A stretch of DNA of 45,589 nt from Gordonia sp. ABSL11-1 (lineage in GTDB: Bacteria; Actinomycetota; Actinomycetes; Mycobacteriales; Mycobacteriaceae): positions 1 through 45,589 of the forward strand of contig NZ_JASXSI010000032.1 of NCBI RefSeq assembly GCF_030315685.1, given 5' to 3'. Positions 16,792-25,100 of this stretch are shown here, piece by piece. A program made the position numbers and the translations under genes. The notes under the pieces were generated by a model. The model was not told where the DNA came from. It saw nothing but the letters and a program-made list of their open reading frames with translations, and searched no databases. Position 1 is the first letter of the stretch. Every line of letters starts with the position of its first letter.

Positions 16792-16811
16792 GACTAGCAT
16801 TTTGAATTCAA
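16792..16811. promoter_or_regulatory. Operator/promoter block copy 4: GACTAG plus perfect TTGAATTCAA
   Basis: GACTAG at 16792-16797, then 4 bp, then TTGAATTCAA at 16802-16811. The order and spacing repeat the block at 10513-10533, and both are followed by a similar AATC tract 7-9 bp later. It lies about 80 bp upstream of the acyl-CoA dehydrogenase start. The 26-bp gap from copy 3 leaves room for two regulator dimers, one per divergent gene. Confidence 0.62.
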
Positions 16812-16890
16812 CTTGCGTAATCTGTTGGCATGCGTGCTGCTTGATGACAACCTTCTTGTTCATCACCGCACCGCGGACGAAGGGAAGTAC

Positions 16891-18075
16891 GTGTCAGGCT
16901 CATTAGCCGCCGGGACCGCCGGCGTACAGGTATCCGCCGACGCCACCGTTGCCACTTTCAGTGCGGCGGTCACGCGCTGGATAGCGGAGAATCACCACCA
17001 GCTCGTCGACCAAGCCAGACAGTCAGGGCATTCAGCAGAGGAATTGCTGGCTGCGGGCCGTCGCGTTCAACGCATGCTGCATGATTCCGGCGCGGGCCGG
17101 TGGGGATGGCCGACGGAAGTCGGCGGACTGGGCGGAAACACGTTGTTTCGTGCCGTCATGTACGACCGTCTGGAGGCGGCGGGCATCGCGGTACCGGTCC
17201 AGTACGAGATGCTCGAGACCCTGGCACCGGCAGTGATGAAATTCGCGCCGGAGGTGGCCGCGGAGCTGATTCCCTCCGCCCTGACCGGTGAACATGCTTG
17301 GGCGCAAGGCTTTTCCGAACCCGAGGCCGGCAGCGACCTCGCCGGTCTGCGGTGCCGGGCGCGTCGTGATGGCGAGGTGTACGTGGTCTCCGGACAGAAG
17401 GTGTGGACGAGCCAGGGTATCGGCGCCTCCCGGATCGGAACCCTGGTGCGAACCGGCACGATCGAGAGCCGCCACCGTGGGATATCGATGTTGATGATCG
17501 ACCTGGACAGCCCAGGGGTCGAGGTGCGTCCGATCCGATACGCCAATGGCGAGAACGAGCTGGCAGAGGTCTTCTTCGACAACGTCCGGGTGCCCGCCGA
17601 ACGGCTCGTCGGAGCGCAGGACCAGGGCTGGGGTGTCGCGATGTTCTTGTTGCAGTATGAGCGAGGCAACTACGCCTGGGTCAGGCAAGCGCACATCGGG
17701 CGCCTGGTGGCCGGCCTCGCCGCGGAATGCGACGAGACCGACAACCTGCAGGCTCAGGAGATCGGAGCGGCATGGCTCGCCCAGCAATCGTTACGCATCA
17801 AATGCGGCCGAACAGTGCAACGGCTCTGTGCTGGAGCCGAACTCGGACCAGAGATCTCGGTGGACAAGGTCCTGCTCGGCACCGCGGAGCAGCGTGTATG
17901 CGATGCGGCCATCAATGCGCGGCCGCACGAGTTCGTTCTGTCGGCCGATGATCAGAATCGTCAATGGCGGGCCGACTGGTTCTACACACGCGCTTCGACG
18001 CTCTACGGGGGATCCGCGGAGATTCAACGGAGCATCATCGCTGACCGGGTGCTCGGTCTGCCGAAAGAAGGATGA
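16891..18075 (+). CDS. Acyl-CoA dehydrogenase, first subunit of a heteromeric pair
   Basis: A 394-residue FAD-dependent acyl-CoA dehydrogenase. FSEPEAGSD at 141-149 and VSGQKVWTSQG near 167-176 are the flavin/substrate signatures. The C-terminus LYGGSAEIQRSII has Gly where MCAD-type enzymes carry the catalytic Glu. GTG at 16891 with GAAGGGAAG upstream is the preferred start, although the frame opens at 16813. Its stop is next to the start of a second dehydrogenase-like gene. Such adjacent pairs form alpha2-beta2 enzymes in actinobacterial steroid side-chain degradation (FadE26-27, FadE28-29), so this is probably one half of such an enzyme acting on a bulky acyl-CoA. Confidence 0.9.
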   Translation: MSGSLAAGTAGVQVSADATVATFSAAVTRWIAENHHQLVDQARQSGHSAEELLAAGRRVQRMLHDSGAGRWGWPTEVGGLGGNTLFRAVMYDRLEAAGIAVPVQYEMLETLAPAVMKFAPEVAAELIPSALTGEHAWAQGFSEPEAGSDLAGLRCRARRDGEVYVVSGQKVWTSQGIGASRIGTLVRTGTIESRHRGISMLMIDLDSPGVEVRPIRYANGENELAEVFFDNVRVPAERLVGAQDQGWGVAMFLLQYERGNYAWVRQAHIGRLVAGLAAECDETDNLQAQEIGAAWLAQQSLRIKCGRTVQRLCAGAELGPEISVDKVLLGTAEQRVCDAAINARPHEFVLSADDQNRQWRADWFYTRASTLYGGSAEIQRSIIADRVLGLPKEG

Positions 18076-18080
18076 CAGCT

Positions 18081-19094
18081 ATGGACCATTCGGAACGCAC
18101 AGAGTTTCAGACGACTCTCAACTCCCTCCTCGCCGAGTACGCGTCCAACCCGATCGGGCTCAGCAGCGCACTCGACGAACTAGGGTGGCATGACGTTGTT
18201 GCCGACGAGCCAAGTGCGGCAATGCTGCTGTTCCGGGAGCGTGGCTATGCCGTCGCTTCAGGCGGGACCCTGGATGACAGTGCGCTGCGATTCCTGGACA
18301 TTGATCCGCACCGGCGTGCGGTTCTCTACCCCACCACTGTCTACCCTGCCGCGAACCGTGAGCAACTGTTCGCGCCGACCGCGCCACCATCGGGTGATGG
18401 CCGGGTGAGCGGAGTGATTCGTCGGCCCGAGGGGTATGACAAGCTGTTAATCGCCGTTGGTGACAGCGGCGATACACATCTTGTCGAGGTTGCGCAGACG
18501 GCGATCACCGCCCAGTCCCCGGCTCCCTGGGATCCGGATGAAGACATCATCACCGTCGACGTCGATGTCCGCGCCGCGCAGAGTTACTCCGGCCCCAACA
18601 CTCTGGCCTGGGAGGATATGGTCTCGGTCGCACGACGCTCGTTGGCCGCGGAACTGGTCGGGCTGGCAGCATATGCGCTCGACCTCGCGATCGATCACGC
18701 AGTCAAGCGGCAGCAGTTCGGGCGCTCGATCGGCTCATTTCAGGCCACCCGATTCCATCTCGCCGAGGCCCGAGTCGCGGTGGAGTCTGCTGCTGAAGCG
18801 GTTCGACTCGCATACGCCTCGGAAACTCCGCTGGCCTGCGCGCTTGCCAAGAACTTGGCTGGCAGCGCCACCGAAACCGCGTGCCGAAAGGCCATACAAG
18901 TCTGCGGCGCAATGGGATTGACGTGGGAGTTTCCGCTGCACCGCATCGTACGTCGCGCACTCATCCTCGACGCGATACTCGGTGGGCATCGGGAAACGAC
19001 CATCGAATTCGGACGTCGGGTAATGACGGCCGAGAGCTACCCGGCGGTCAACCCCCTCGAGATCGACCCCGATTCCATGTCGGTTCCGATCTGA
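18081..19094 (+). CDS. Acyl-CoA dehydrogenase-like protein, second subunit
   Basis: A 337-residue member of the same superfamily with a diverged N-terminal half. The middle domain lacks the usual TEPxAGSD signature. The C-terminal half keeps RQQFGRSIGSFQ at 210-221 and QVCGAMGLTWEFPLHR. This half-and-half pattern is known from the paired FadE enzymes in which each subunit gives part of the FAD or active site. ATG at 18081 with AAGG nine bases before is preferred over the ATG at 18072, which lies right against the same AAGG. It follows the first subunit directly and is followed by a strong hairpin. Confidence 0.87.
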   Translation: MDHSERTEFQTTLNSLLAEYASNPIGLSSALDELGWHDVVADEPSAAMLLFRERGYAVASGGTLDDSALRFLDIDPHRRAVLYPTTVYPAANREQLFAPTAPPSGDGRVSGVIRRPEGYDKLLIAVGDSGDTHLVEVAQTAITAQSPAPWDPDEDIITVDVDVRAAQSYSGPNTLAWEDMVSVARRSLAAELVGLAAYALDLAIDHAVKRQQFGRSIGSFQATRFHLAEARVAVESAAEAVRLAYASETPLACALAKNLAGSATETACRKAIQVCGAMGLTWEFPLHRIVRRALILDAILGGHRETTIEFGRRVMTAESYPAVNPLEIDPDSMSVPI

Positions 19095-19110
19095 GTGTCC
19101 CACCGAAAGT

Positions 19111-19150
19111 GTCCGCGTGGGGTACTGAGGCCCTGATATCCCACGCGGAC
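19111..19150. terminator. Bidirectional terminator hairpin
   Basis: An 11-bp perfect stem GTCCGCGTGGG (19111-19121) with CCCACGCGGAC (19140-19150) and an 18-base loop. It lies between the converging acyl-CoA dehydrogenase (stop 19094) and CMD-like (stop 19167) genes. No T-tract is seen. Confidence 0.65.
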
Positions 19151-19166
19151 AACAGCATCCCTCCAT

Positions 19167-19775
19167 TCAGTCGCCGCGGCGACCGGCAGGTGCGGTGCCG
19201 TGCGGCGGCCACGACTGCATACCCTCGTCGAGGGGTACGTGCAAACTGCGAACCATGATGCTCACCGAATACCAGGTCGCGAGAACGGCCACCAACTCGA
19301 TCAGATCCTCTTCGCCGAAGTGCTCACCCAGCGCAGCCCACGTCTCGTCGCTGATCGCGCCTTGGGCGATCACCTCGTCGGCGGCACGTAGGGCCGCCCG
19401 ATCCGCCGGGTCGAAGCGATCGCTCGCAGTCCAGTCGCGAACCGCGAGGATGTCCGCCTCCGGAACGCCGAGTTGACCTGCCACTTTCCAGTGTTGAGCC
19501 CACTCGAACTCCGCATTCGTCGCCCATCCGATGCGCATGATGAGCAACTCACGCAGGCGTTCCGGCAGCACGTTGCGGAACAGTAGATCGGTGAGCACTG
19601 AATACAGGGCACGGGCGTACTTCGGTCGCCGCAGGAGCATGGTCCAAATTGGCTGGGTCAGATACTTCGGATCGATACCCACCTCTACCGCTGCTGCGGC
19701 AGCATCCTCGGCGCTCAACAGCCCGACCCGGTCCGATTCGACCACACCAGTGACCTTGTCTGCATCCGCGCTCAT
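19167..19775 (-). CDS. Carboxymuconolactone decarboxylase (CMD/AhpD-like) family protein
   Basis: A 202-residue all-helical CMD-family protein. The core is LPERLRELLIMRIGWATNAEFEWAQH, matching the family pattern of a basic run followed by a helix ending in E-x2-H. The CxxC pair of peroxidase-type AhpD is absent: WATNAEFEWAQH has no cysteine. A thiol peroxidase role is therefore unlikely, and a decarboxylase, lyase or hydratase-like function is possible. Its ATG overlaps the stop of the zinc dehydrogenase by 4 bp. Last gene of the thioesterase-MaoC-MaoC-dehydrogenase operon. Confidence 0.83.
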   Translation of the reverse strand: MSADADKVTGVVESDRVGLLSAEDAAAAAVEVGIDPKYLTQPIWTMLLRRPKYARALYSVLTDLLFRNVLPERLRELLIMRIGWATNAEFEWAQHWKVAGQLGVPEADILAVRDWTASDRFDPADRAALRAADEVIAQGAISDETWAALGEHFGEEDLIELVAVLATWYSVSIMVRSLHVPLDEGMQSWPPHGTAPAGRRGD

Positions 19776-20869
19776 ACCGTCACCACCGCATGCAGTGGCG
19801 GATGTGCGCCCTGAGCCATGTCATGGAGCAGCGTTGATACCTCGTCAGCATCCAATGGTGCTGTGTGATGGTCAATCCCGCGAAGCTCCGGCGTACGGGC
19901 GAGCATATCCAAGGCCTGAATGTATGCGGCGCCGTCAACTCCTCTGGCGCCAAGGATCCGAAGCTCTTTGAGAACAATCCGGTCAGGGTTGAACGAGTCC
20001 AGAGTGCGGTGTCCGCGTGTGCCTGCGACGACGACGGTGCCACCCGGGCGTACAAGATCGATTGCTTGCACGAATGCCGCCGGCGCAGCAGCGGTCACGT
20101 CCACCACGACATCGGCCAGTCCACCCGTGTCACTCTTGAGGTGCGCCTTCGCGTCCACGATGCCGATATCCACCGCCGCGTGCGCACCCAGGTGTACACC
20201 CAGCTGTAGGCGCTCGGCATCGCGGCGTCCGACTCCGGTGAGCATGATGTACTTCGCTCCGGCACCCGCCGCCGCAGCCACGGCACTGAGGCCCCGCAGC
20301 CCAGGCCCGAGCACTGTGACGACATCTCCCTCAGAGACACTGGGAAGATTTACGCCCCAACGTATTCCGGCACCGAGTGGGTTGAATAGCGTCGCTTGCA
20401 CGGGGTCGAGCACGGTCGGGACCGGATGAACGATCGCATCAGCGGTGAGGAGCAGGTGCGTGGCGTAACCGCCCCACAACCCCGAACCGTGGTCCAGCGG
20501 GGTATTCCCATACGAATCCCGCAGCCCGTGGTTGCGGCACAGCATGTACTGGCCGTTGCGACAAGGATCGCATTCGCCGCAGCGTTGGAATACTTCCAGC
20601 GCTACCCGGGCCTGGTCGCCGAGTCCCGGATGGCACTGCCAGAACTCGTCGGTCGCCGACTCTATGACACCTACCACCTCATGTCCGGGGACCAGCGGAA
20701 GGGGCGCCGGCATCGCCCCTGAGAACATCTCGTGATCGGTCCCGCAGAGACCGCAGGCCTCGACCCGCAGGATCGCCTGCCCCGGCGCCAGCGCCGGCAG
20801 CGTGATGTCGCGTGTAACCAGCTTCCCTGGCCCGTCGAGGACCAGGACCGTCGCGACCGAGCCCGCCAT
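19772..20869 (-). CDS. Zinc-dependent medium-chain alcohol dehydrogenase
   Basis: A 365-residue MDR enzyme. Catalytic zinc ligands: Cys42 (GLCGTDH) and His63-Glu64 (PGHEVVG). The structural zinc lobe is complete, with Cys97, 100, 103 and 111 (CGECDPCRNGQYMLC). The Rossmann loop is VLGPGLRGLSAV, with a variant second glycine pattern. It oxidises or reduces an alcohol/ketone with NAD(P). The start ATG shares its A with the stop TGA of the MaoC gene (TGATG), which fixes it at 20867-20869 although the frame is open 12 codons further. In an operon with a split hydratase it may oxidise the hydroxyl made there. Confidence 0.92.
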   Translation of the reverse strand: MAGSVATVLVLDGPGKLVTRDITLPALAPGQAILRVEACGLCGTDHEMFSGAMPAPLPLVPGHEVVGVIESATDEFWQCHPGLGDQARVALEVFQRCGECDPCRNGQYMLCRNHGLRDSYGNTPLDHGSGLWGGYATHLLLTADAIVHPVPTVLDPVQATLFNPLGAGIRWGVNLPSVSEGDVVTVLGPGLRGLSAVAAAAGAGAKYIMLTGVGRRDAERLQLGVHLGAHAAVDIGIVDAKAHLKSDTGGLADVVVDVTAAAPAAFVQAIDLVRPGGTVVVAGTRGHRTLDSFNPDRIVLKELRILGARGVDGAAYIQALDMLARTPELRGIDHHTAPLDADEVSTLLHDMAQGAHPPLHAVVTV

Positions 20870-21297
20870 CAGGATTCCCCGCCCGGCACCGCAAATGTCG
20901 CCCACCCATGGATGTGAACACTTCCGGTTTGTCGCGTGGCCGCGAGTTCGACATCGACCTCACGGCCGACCTCGGACTCCCGGACATCGACTATTCTTCC
21001 GGTGAAGGTGAGCACATCTCCTGGCCACGCCTGTTCGGCGAATCTCACGCGAAAACGTCGGATATTGTTCGGCCCCATCCACTCTGTGGCATATCCGCCC
21101 ATTACACCCGCCGCATACATGCCCACGGCGAAGGGCTGATCGAATCCAGCGGCGACAGCGCGCCGGTGGTCATGATGCATCGGGTTGAAGTCACCGGAGG
21201 CGCCTTGATACCTGACGAAGTCGGTTATCTTCAGCGGCTTGTCGACGTATGGGTCTGCTGTGCCGCCCACCGCCAGTTCTCGGCTGTGATCGGTCAC
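20869..21297 (-). CDS. MaoC-type (R)-specific enoyl-CoA hydratase, catalytic subunit
   Basis: A 142-residue hot-dog protein with the hydratase-2 signature YQGASGDFNPMHHD. The dyad is Asp36/His41, with the same five-residue spacing as in PhaJ, followed by AAGFDQPFAVGMYAAG. GTG at 21295-21297 overlaps the stop of the preceding gene (GTGA), which sets the start inside a longer open frame. With the neighbouring FAS1-like protein it should form a heteromeric enoyl-CoA hydratase as ChsH1-ChsH2 do in mycobacterial cholesterol degradation. There the pair acts on enoyl-CoAs too bulky for ordinary crotonases. Confidence 0.88.
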   Translation of the reverse strand: MTDHSRELAVGGTADPYVDKPLKITDFVRYQGASGDFNPMHHDHRRAVAAGFDQPFAVGMYAAGVMGGYATEWMGPNNIRRFRVRFAEQAWPGDVLTFTGRIVDVRESEVGREVDVELAATRQTGSVHIHGWATFAVPGGES

Positions 21298-21737
21298 TGT
21301 GCTGCCGCCTTCGATGTCTCCACCAGCGTTTGCCGAACCTGCGCGACCAACCGATCCTCGACTCGGTAGTCGGTGACGATTTCGGTGAACACGAGGACAC
21401 CTCCTGATTTCCGAGTCTTTGTATAGCGTCGGTCGATCCGGGATCGACCGGTGAGTACGGTACCGATCCCCGGTGGCGGACCATGGAAGACGAACTCCTG
21501 CTCCGCGTGTAGCAGCCGGGACAAGTTCGGCGCGTCGTCGCCCCACGGGGAGTTCTCACGAGATTGCCAGAGCGCAGAGGCCATCAGGAAGGTGGGCGGT
21601 GTTACCGCACCGTCCTGATACTCGGGAGCGCGGGTCTTGATGGCCCGGCAGAACTCACGGACCTTACCCAGCTCAATCGGGAATTCGAAGGCTGTGCCCT
21701 GCCTTCCGAGAAGTGGATCGGGATTCTCGGTCATCAT
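21294..21737 (-). CDS. FAS1-like/MaoC N-domain protein, hydratase partner subunit
   Basis: A 147-residue hot-dog protein of the MaoC N-terminal (FAS1-like dehydratase) type. It begins LLGRQGTAFEFPIELGKVREFCRAI, then VTPPTFLMASALW and LLHAEQEFVFHGPPPGIGTVL. It lacks the D-x4-H dyad and so should be the non-catalytic, substrate-shaping half of the enzyme with the next gene. Start ATG at 21735-21737 overlaps the stop of the thioesterase gene (ATGA). In M. tuberculosis ChsH2 the comparable domain carries a fused DUF35; here DUF35 occurs only as a separate gene at 35.3 kb. Confidence 0.85.
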   Translation of the reverse strand: MMTENPDPLLGRQGTAFEFPIELGKVREFCRAIKTRAPEYQDGAVTPPTFLMASALWQSRENSPWGDDAPNLSRLLHAEQEFVFHGPPPGIGTVLTGRSRIDRRYTKTRKSGGVLVFTEIVTDYRVEDRLVAQVRQTLVETSKAAAQ

Positions 21738-22165
21738 GGCACGATCCGATAGGTAAGGATCGCGCTGGCCACCGGTCGGCCCGACTCACTGACGGCCTCG
21801 ATGAGGGCGTAGTTGAGTTCCCGGGCGCGGCGGACGCAACGCGCCTCCGCGGTCACCGCCTCACCGCGAGCAGCGCCGAGATAGTTGACCGACAACGACA
21901 CCGTCGAACCCTTGGTTCCACGCTCGTAGTCGTGCCCGTTCCATACGGCTGCGGCACCGGCGGTATCCAGCAACGTCGCGATGGCACCGCCATGCGGCGT
22001 CCCACCACCATTGTCGACGAGGTCACTTACCGGCATACGCACGGTGACAACCCCTTCCGTCTCCCACTGCACCAGCTCCAGACCCAGCGCTGCCACGAAG
22101 GGCACTTTGGTGAACATGTACCGCAACGACTTTCCGTGGCGGGTTCTCACTTGCTCATCTGTCAT
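21734..22165 (-). CDS. PaaI-type hot-dog acyl-CoA thioesterase
   Basis: A 143-residue hot-dog thioesterase. The signature is DNGGGTPHGGAIATLLDTAG, with HGG at 58-60 and the acidic residue in LLD, followed by STVSLSVNYLGAARG, the typical second half. It hydrolyses a small or aromatic acyl-CoA, often to release stalled CoA esters. I chose ATG at 22163-22165; an upstream ATG at 22190-22192 would lie inside the operator-like motif. No ribosome site is visible at either, so the message may be leaderless or near so. First gene of a five-gene overlapping operon, divergent from an acyl-CoA synthetase. Confidence 0.86.
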   Translation of the reverse strand: MTDEQVRTRHGKSLRYMFTKVPFVAALGLELVQWETEGVVTVRMPVSDLVDNGGGTPHGGAIATLLDTAGAAAVWNGHDYERGTKGSTVSLSVNYLGAARGEAVTAEARCVRRARELNYALIEAVSESGRPVASAILTYRIVP

Positions 22166-22182
22166 GCAAAGATAGTAGCAAG

Positions 22183-22192
22183 TTGAATTCAT
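22183..22192. promoter_or_regulatory. Candidate operator, TTGAATTCAA motif copy 5 (9 of 10)
   Basis: TTGAATTCAT lies in the short gap between the divergent thioesterase and acyl-CoA synthetase starts. Read on the minus strand, TGAATTCAACTTGC is identical over 14 bases to the block at 16803-16816, so the similarity extends beyond the palindrome. Confidence 0.58.
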
Positions 22193-22208
22193 TTTGAGGA
22201 GGTTCCCT

Positions 22209-23819
22209 GTGGACTACTTTCACTACGTCAAGACGCTCGCGGCATTTGCCCAGTACAGCGCGGACCGAGTGCTGCTGGCCACGTCAGACAACACGATGAC
22301 CGCCGCCGAGTTGTATTCGAATTCGAAAGGCCTAGCCGGCTATCTGACCCGGAAGGGTGTTGAGTCGGGACGCCCCGTGGCGGCCATGCTGGTCAACCGG
22401 CCGGCGATCGTCGAGTCCTTCTACGCCGCGCTGATCATGGGGTCGCCGCCGGCCAACGTCAACACTCGCTACACCGCGCCCGAGGTCGCCGAGATCCTCA
22501 CCGATTGTGATGCCGGCGCGATCATCTATGAGGCGTCAGCACGCGAACAGGTGCGTGCCGCGGTAACCAGTCTTGATCACCCCATCGTGCTCCTGGAGGC
22601 GGGGTCGCCCGAGTACCACACGGCGATCACCTCGCCTCCCCCACCGAAGCGAGAACTGTCGCCCGAGGATCACATCCTGTGGTATACCGGCGGCACAACG
22701 GGGCGGCCCAAGGGCGTGATCTGGGAAGTCGACACGCACTATCGGATGCTGTGGGAGGTCATCAGGCCCGACCGCAGGCCACCGGACCCTGTCGATCTGG
22801 CACGAGGCGGCTCCCGCCCGGCACCCACCACCTTGCCGGCCTCACCCATGGCCCACGGAACCGCGATGGGGTTGGCACTCAACGCTCTGAACGGTGGCGG
22901 TACCACGGTGCTGCATGAACAGTCGTCCTTTGACGCCGCCGCGACCCTCGCACTCATCGAACAACACCGCGTTCGGGTGCTGGGTATCGTCGGTGACGCC
23001 TATGCGCGACCGCTGCTGGCAGAACTCGACACCGGCCGGTGGGCGGGACGGCTCTCGTCACTCTCGGCAATCTCCTCCTCCGGTGCAGTCTGGAGTCCGG
23101 AGGTTCGCGCAGCGCTGCGCACCCATCTGCCGAATATTTCGCTGATCGACAACTTCGGGTCGACAGAGGCGCTGGTAAGTCGCGATGTCGACGGCAAAGG
23201 CTTCAGTGCCCGGGCCGGCTTGGTAGTGATCGCAGAGGATGGCAGCCTGGTGGCCCCTGGTTCCGGGCAGGTCGGGGTCATTGCCACGTCCGGACGCCTA
23301 CCGATCGGCTACCTCAACGACCCGGTGAAGACGGCAGCCGCTTTTCGGGAGGTCGACGGCGTGCGATACCTGGTCATCGGTGACGACGCGATGGTCAACG
23401 GCGACGGCACCATCAGGATTCTGGGCAGAGGCAACGCGTGCATCAACACCGGTGGCGAAAAGGTCTGGCCCGAAGAAGTGGAGATCGTCGTTCGCGATCA
23501 CCCCGCGGTCGAGGATGCTGCGATCGTCGGCGTGCCTGACCCCAAGTGGGGACAGGCCGTCACGGGTGTCATCCATACCGGCGTCGAGGTTAGCGACGCG
23601 GAACTCGACGCCCATTGCCGGGCATTGCTGACGCCCTACAAATGCCCGAAGAAGTGGATCCGTGTCGATCACGTTCCACGTACCTATGTCGGAAAGCCGG
23701 ACTACCGCGCGATCCACGGGCAAGCCGAGAAGGCCCTCTCGGTCCCCGCGGCGACCGCGCCGCCCACCGCTGCGTCAACCGACATCGATCCGACCGCTGC
23801 CGACATCAAGGAGCAATAG
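22209..23819 (+). CDS. Acyl-CoA synthetase (AMP-binding, fatty-acid CoA ligase type)
   Basis: A 536-residue ANL-superfamily ligase making an acyl-CoA from acid, ATP and CoA. The P-loop YTGGTTGRPKG is at 159-169; DNFGSTEA and CINTGGEKVWPEEVE are the A5/A8-type motifs; the C-terminal catalytic lysine is Lys496 in VGKPDYR. YTGGTTG rather than YTSGTTG is the form often seen in actinobacterial FadD proteins for unusual acids. A GTG at 22209 has GAGGAGG six bases before it, a near-ideal site. Just downstream of the operator-like motif, 1 bp before an acyl-CoA dehydrogenase: activation and first oxidation in one transcript. Confidence 0.93.
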   Translation: MDYFHYVKTLAAFAQYSADRVLLATSDNTMTAAELYSNSKGLAGYLTRKGVESGRPVAAMLVNRPAIVESFYAALIMGSPPANVNTRYTAPEVAEILTDCDAGAIIYEASAREQVRAAVTSLDHPIVLLEAGSPEYHTAITSPPPPKRELSPEDHILWYTGGTTGRPKGVIWEVDTHYRMLWEVIRPDRRPPDPVDLARGGSRPAPTTLPASPMAHGTAMGLALNALNGGGTTVLHEQSSFDAAATLALIEQHRVRVLGIVGDAYARPLLAELDTGRWAGRLSSLSAISSSGAVWSPEVRAALRTHLPNISLIDNFGSTEALVSRDVDGKGFSARAGLVVIAEDGSLVAPGSGQVGVIATSGRLPIGYLNDPVKTAAAFREVDGVRYLVIGDDAMVNGDGTIRILGRGNACINTGGEKVWPEEVEIVVRDHPAVEDAAIVGVPDPKWGQAVTGVIHTGVEVSDAELDAHCRALLTPYKCPKKWIRVDHVPRTYVGKPDYRAIHGQAEKALSVPAATAPPTAASTDIDPTAADIKEQ

Positions 23820-23820
23820 A

Positions 23821-24972
23821 ATGCGCGACCAGATATTCACCGAGGAACAGCAAGACTTCCGAAAGCTCATCCGAGACTTCCTCACAAAGGAGGTCGATCC
23901 GCATTTCGCGGACTGGGAAGCACGCGGCACGGTACCACGATCGCTGTACAGCAGACTCGGTGAGCTGGGCATCATCGGGCTGACGATCCCCGAGGAGTTC
24001 GGCGGCGGGGGGCAGACCGACTACCGCTTCAATGTGGTACTCCAGGAAGAAATCAACCGTGCCGCATTCACACTCGGGACCTTGCGCACTCATATGGACG
24101 TCATTCTTCCGTACTTCCTGGAACTGTCGAACGACAAGCAGCGTGCCCGGTGGTTTCCTGGCTTTGCGACCGGAGAGCTGTTCACAGCAATCGCGATGAC
24201 CGAGCCCGGGACGGGCTCCGACCTTGCCGGCGTCACCACCAACGCCCGCCGTGAGGGTGACCGATTCATTCTCAACGGGGCGAAGACTTTCATCAGTGGC
24301 GGCCTTCATGCCGATCTCGTCGTCGTCTTGGCCAGGACGTCTCCAGCACCGGCGGACAACCGCCGCGCCGGCCTGTCGCTGCTGGTTGTCGAACGCGGTA
24401 TGCCCGGCTATGAAGTGGGCCGAGCCTTGCCAAAGATCGGAATCAAGGTCCAGGACACCGTGGAATTATCGTTCTCCGACGTATCGGTGCCGGTCGCCAA
24501 CCTTCTTGGCGAGGAGGGCAAGGCATTCGGCTACCTCGGCCGCAACCTCGCTCAGGAGCGGCTGGCCATCGCCGTCGGCGCGGTGGCCGCGGCCCGTTCG
24601 GCGTTTGACCACACACTCGATTACGTCGCCACACGCAAGGCGTTCGGCACACCGATCTCGAGCTTCCAGAACACCAAGTTCGAACTGGCCGCGATGGAAA
24701 CAGATCTGACCGCTGCTCAGGTCCTCGTCGACACCGCCGTCAAAGGTCTGGTCGCCAAGACCCTCACGCCGGCCGATGCTGCCAAGGTCAAACTGTTCAG
24801 TACCGAATTGCAGGGACGGGTGGTGGATCGGTGCCTGCAGTTGTTCGGTGGCTACGGATATGTCACCGAGTACCCTATTGCTCGGTTGTACGCCGATGCA
24901 CGGGTCACCAGGATCTACGGCGGTACAAGCGAAGTCATGAAGTCGATTATCAGCAAGTCACTAGGACTCTGA
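23821..24972 (+). CDS. Acyl-CoA dehydrogenase
   Basis: A 383-residue FAD-linked dehydrogenase introducing a 2,3 double bond. Motifs: AMTEPGTGSD at 125-134, NGAKTFISGG at 152-161, TRKAFGTPIS at 271-280 and LQLFGGYGYVTEYP in the C-terminal helical domain. The MCAD-type catalytic Glu position holds Gly (IYGGTSE, about residue 367). Glu246 in NLAQERLAIA occupies the place of the catalytic Glu in long-chain and isovaleryl-CoA dehydrogenases. A branched or bulky substrate is therefore plausible. AAGGAG is seven bases before the ATG. A very strong hairpin follows. Confidence 0.94.
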   Translation: MRDQIFTEEQQDFRKLIRDFLTKEVDPHFADWEARGTVPRSLYSRLGELGIIGLTIPEEFGGGGQTDYRFNVVLQEEINRAAFTLGTLRTHMDVILPYFLELSNDKQRARWFPGFATGELFTAIAMTEPGTGSDLAGVTTNARREGDRFILNGAKTFISGGLHADLVVVLARTSPAPADNRRAGLSLLVVERGMPGYEVGRALPKIGIKVQDTVELSFSDVSVPVANLLGEEGKAFGYLGRNLAQERLAIAVGAVAAARSAFDHTLDYVATRKAFGTPISSFQNTKFELAAMETDLTAAQVLVDTAVKGLVAKTLTPADAAKVKLFSTELQGRVVDRCLQLFGGYGYVTEYPIARLYADARVTRIYGGTSEVMKSIISKSLGL

Positions 24973-24994
24973 CACCTACCGCCACAAACCGGGA

Positions 24995-25029
24995 CGCGAC
25001 GAGAAGCGCGGATGGCGCTTCTCGTCGCG
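24995..25029. terminator. Strong bidirectional terminator hairpin
   Basis: A perfect 15-bp stem (24995-25009 with 25015-25029) closes a 5-base loop GGATG, 22 bp after the acyl-CoA dehydrogenase stop. It lies between that gene and the convergent MFS transporter (stop 25101). It is the best-formed terminator in the window, though without a T-tract. Confidence 0.8.
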
Positions 25030-25100
25030 GTGGACCAGTCCGACACGTCCCCCACAGTCGCTTCAGGTATGCCGACGCACCCGACATCCACGGGTGTTTG

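Noticed and set aside
16891..19094. Single acyl-CoA dehydrogenase broken by a frameshift
   Set aside because: Both frames have full starts and ends, each has its own ribosome site, and each carries different conserved parts as in known two-subunit FadE pairs.
21298..21546. Longer N-terminus for the MaoC catalytic subunit
   Set aside because: It would overlap most of the preceding FAS1-like gene; the GTGA overlap and the hydratase family length support the start at 21297.
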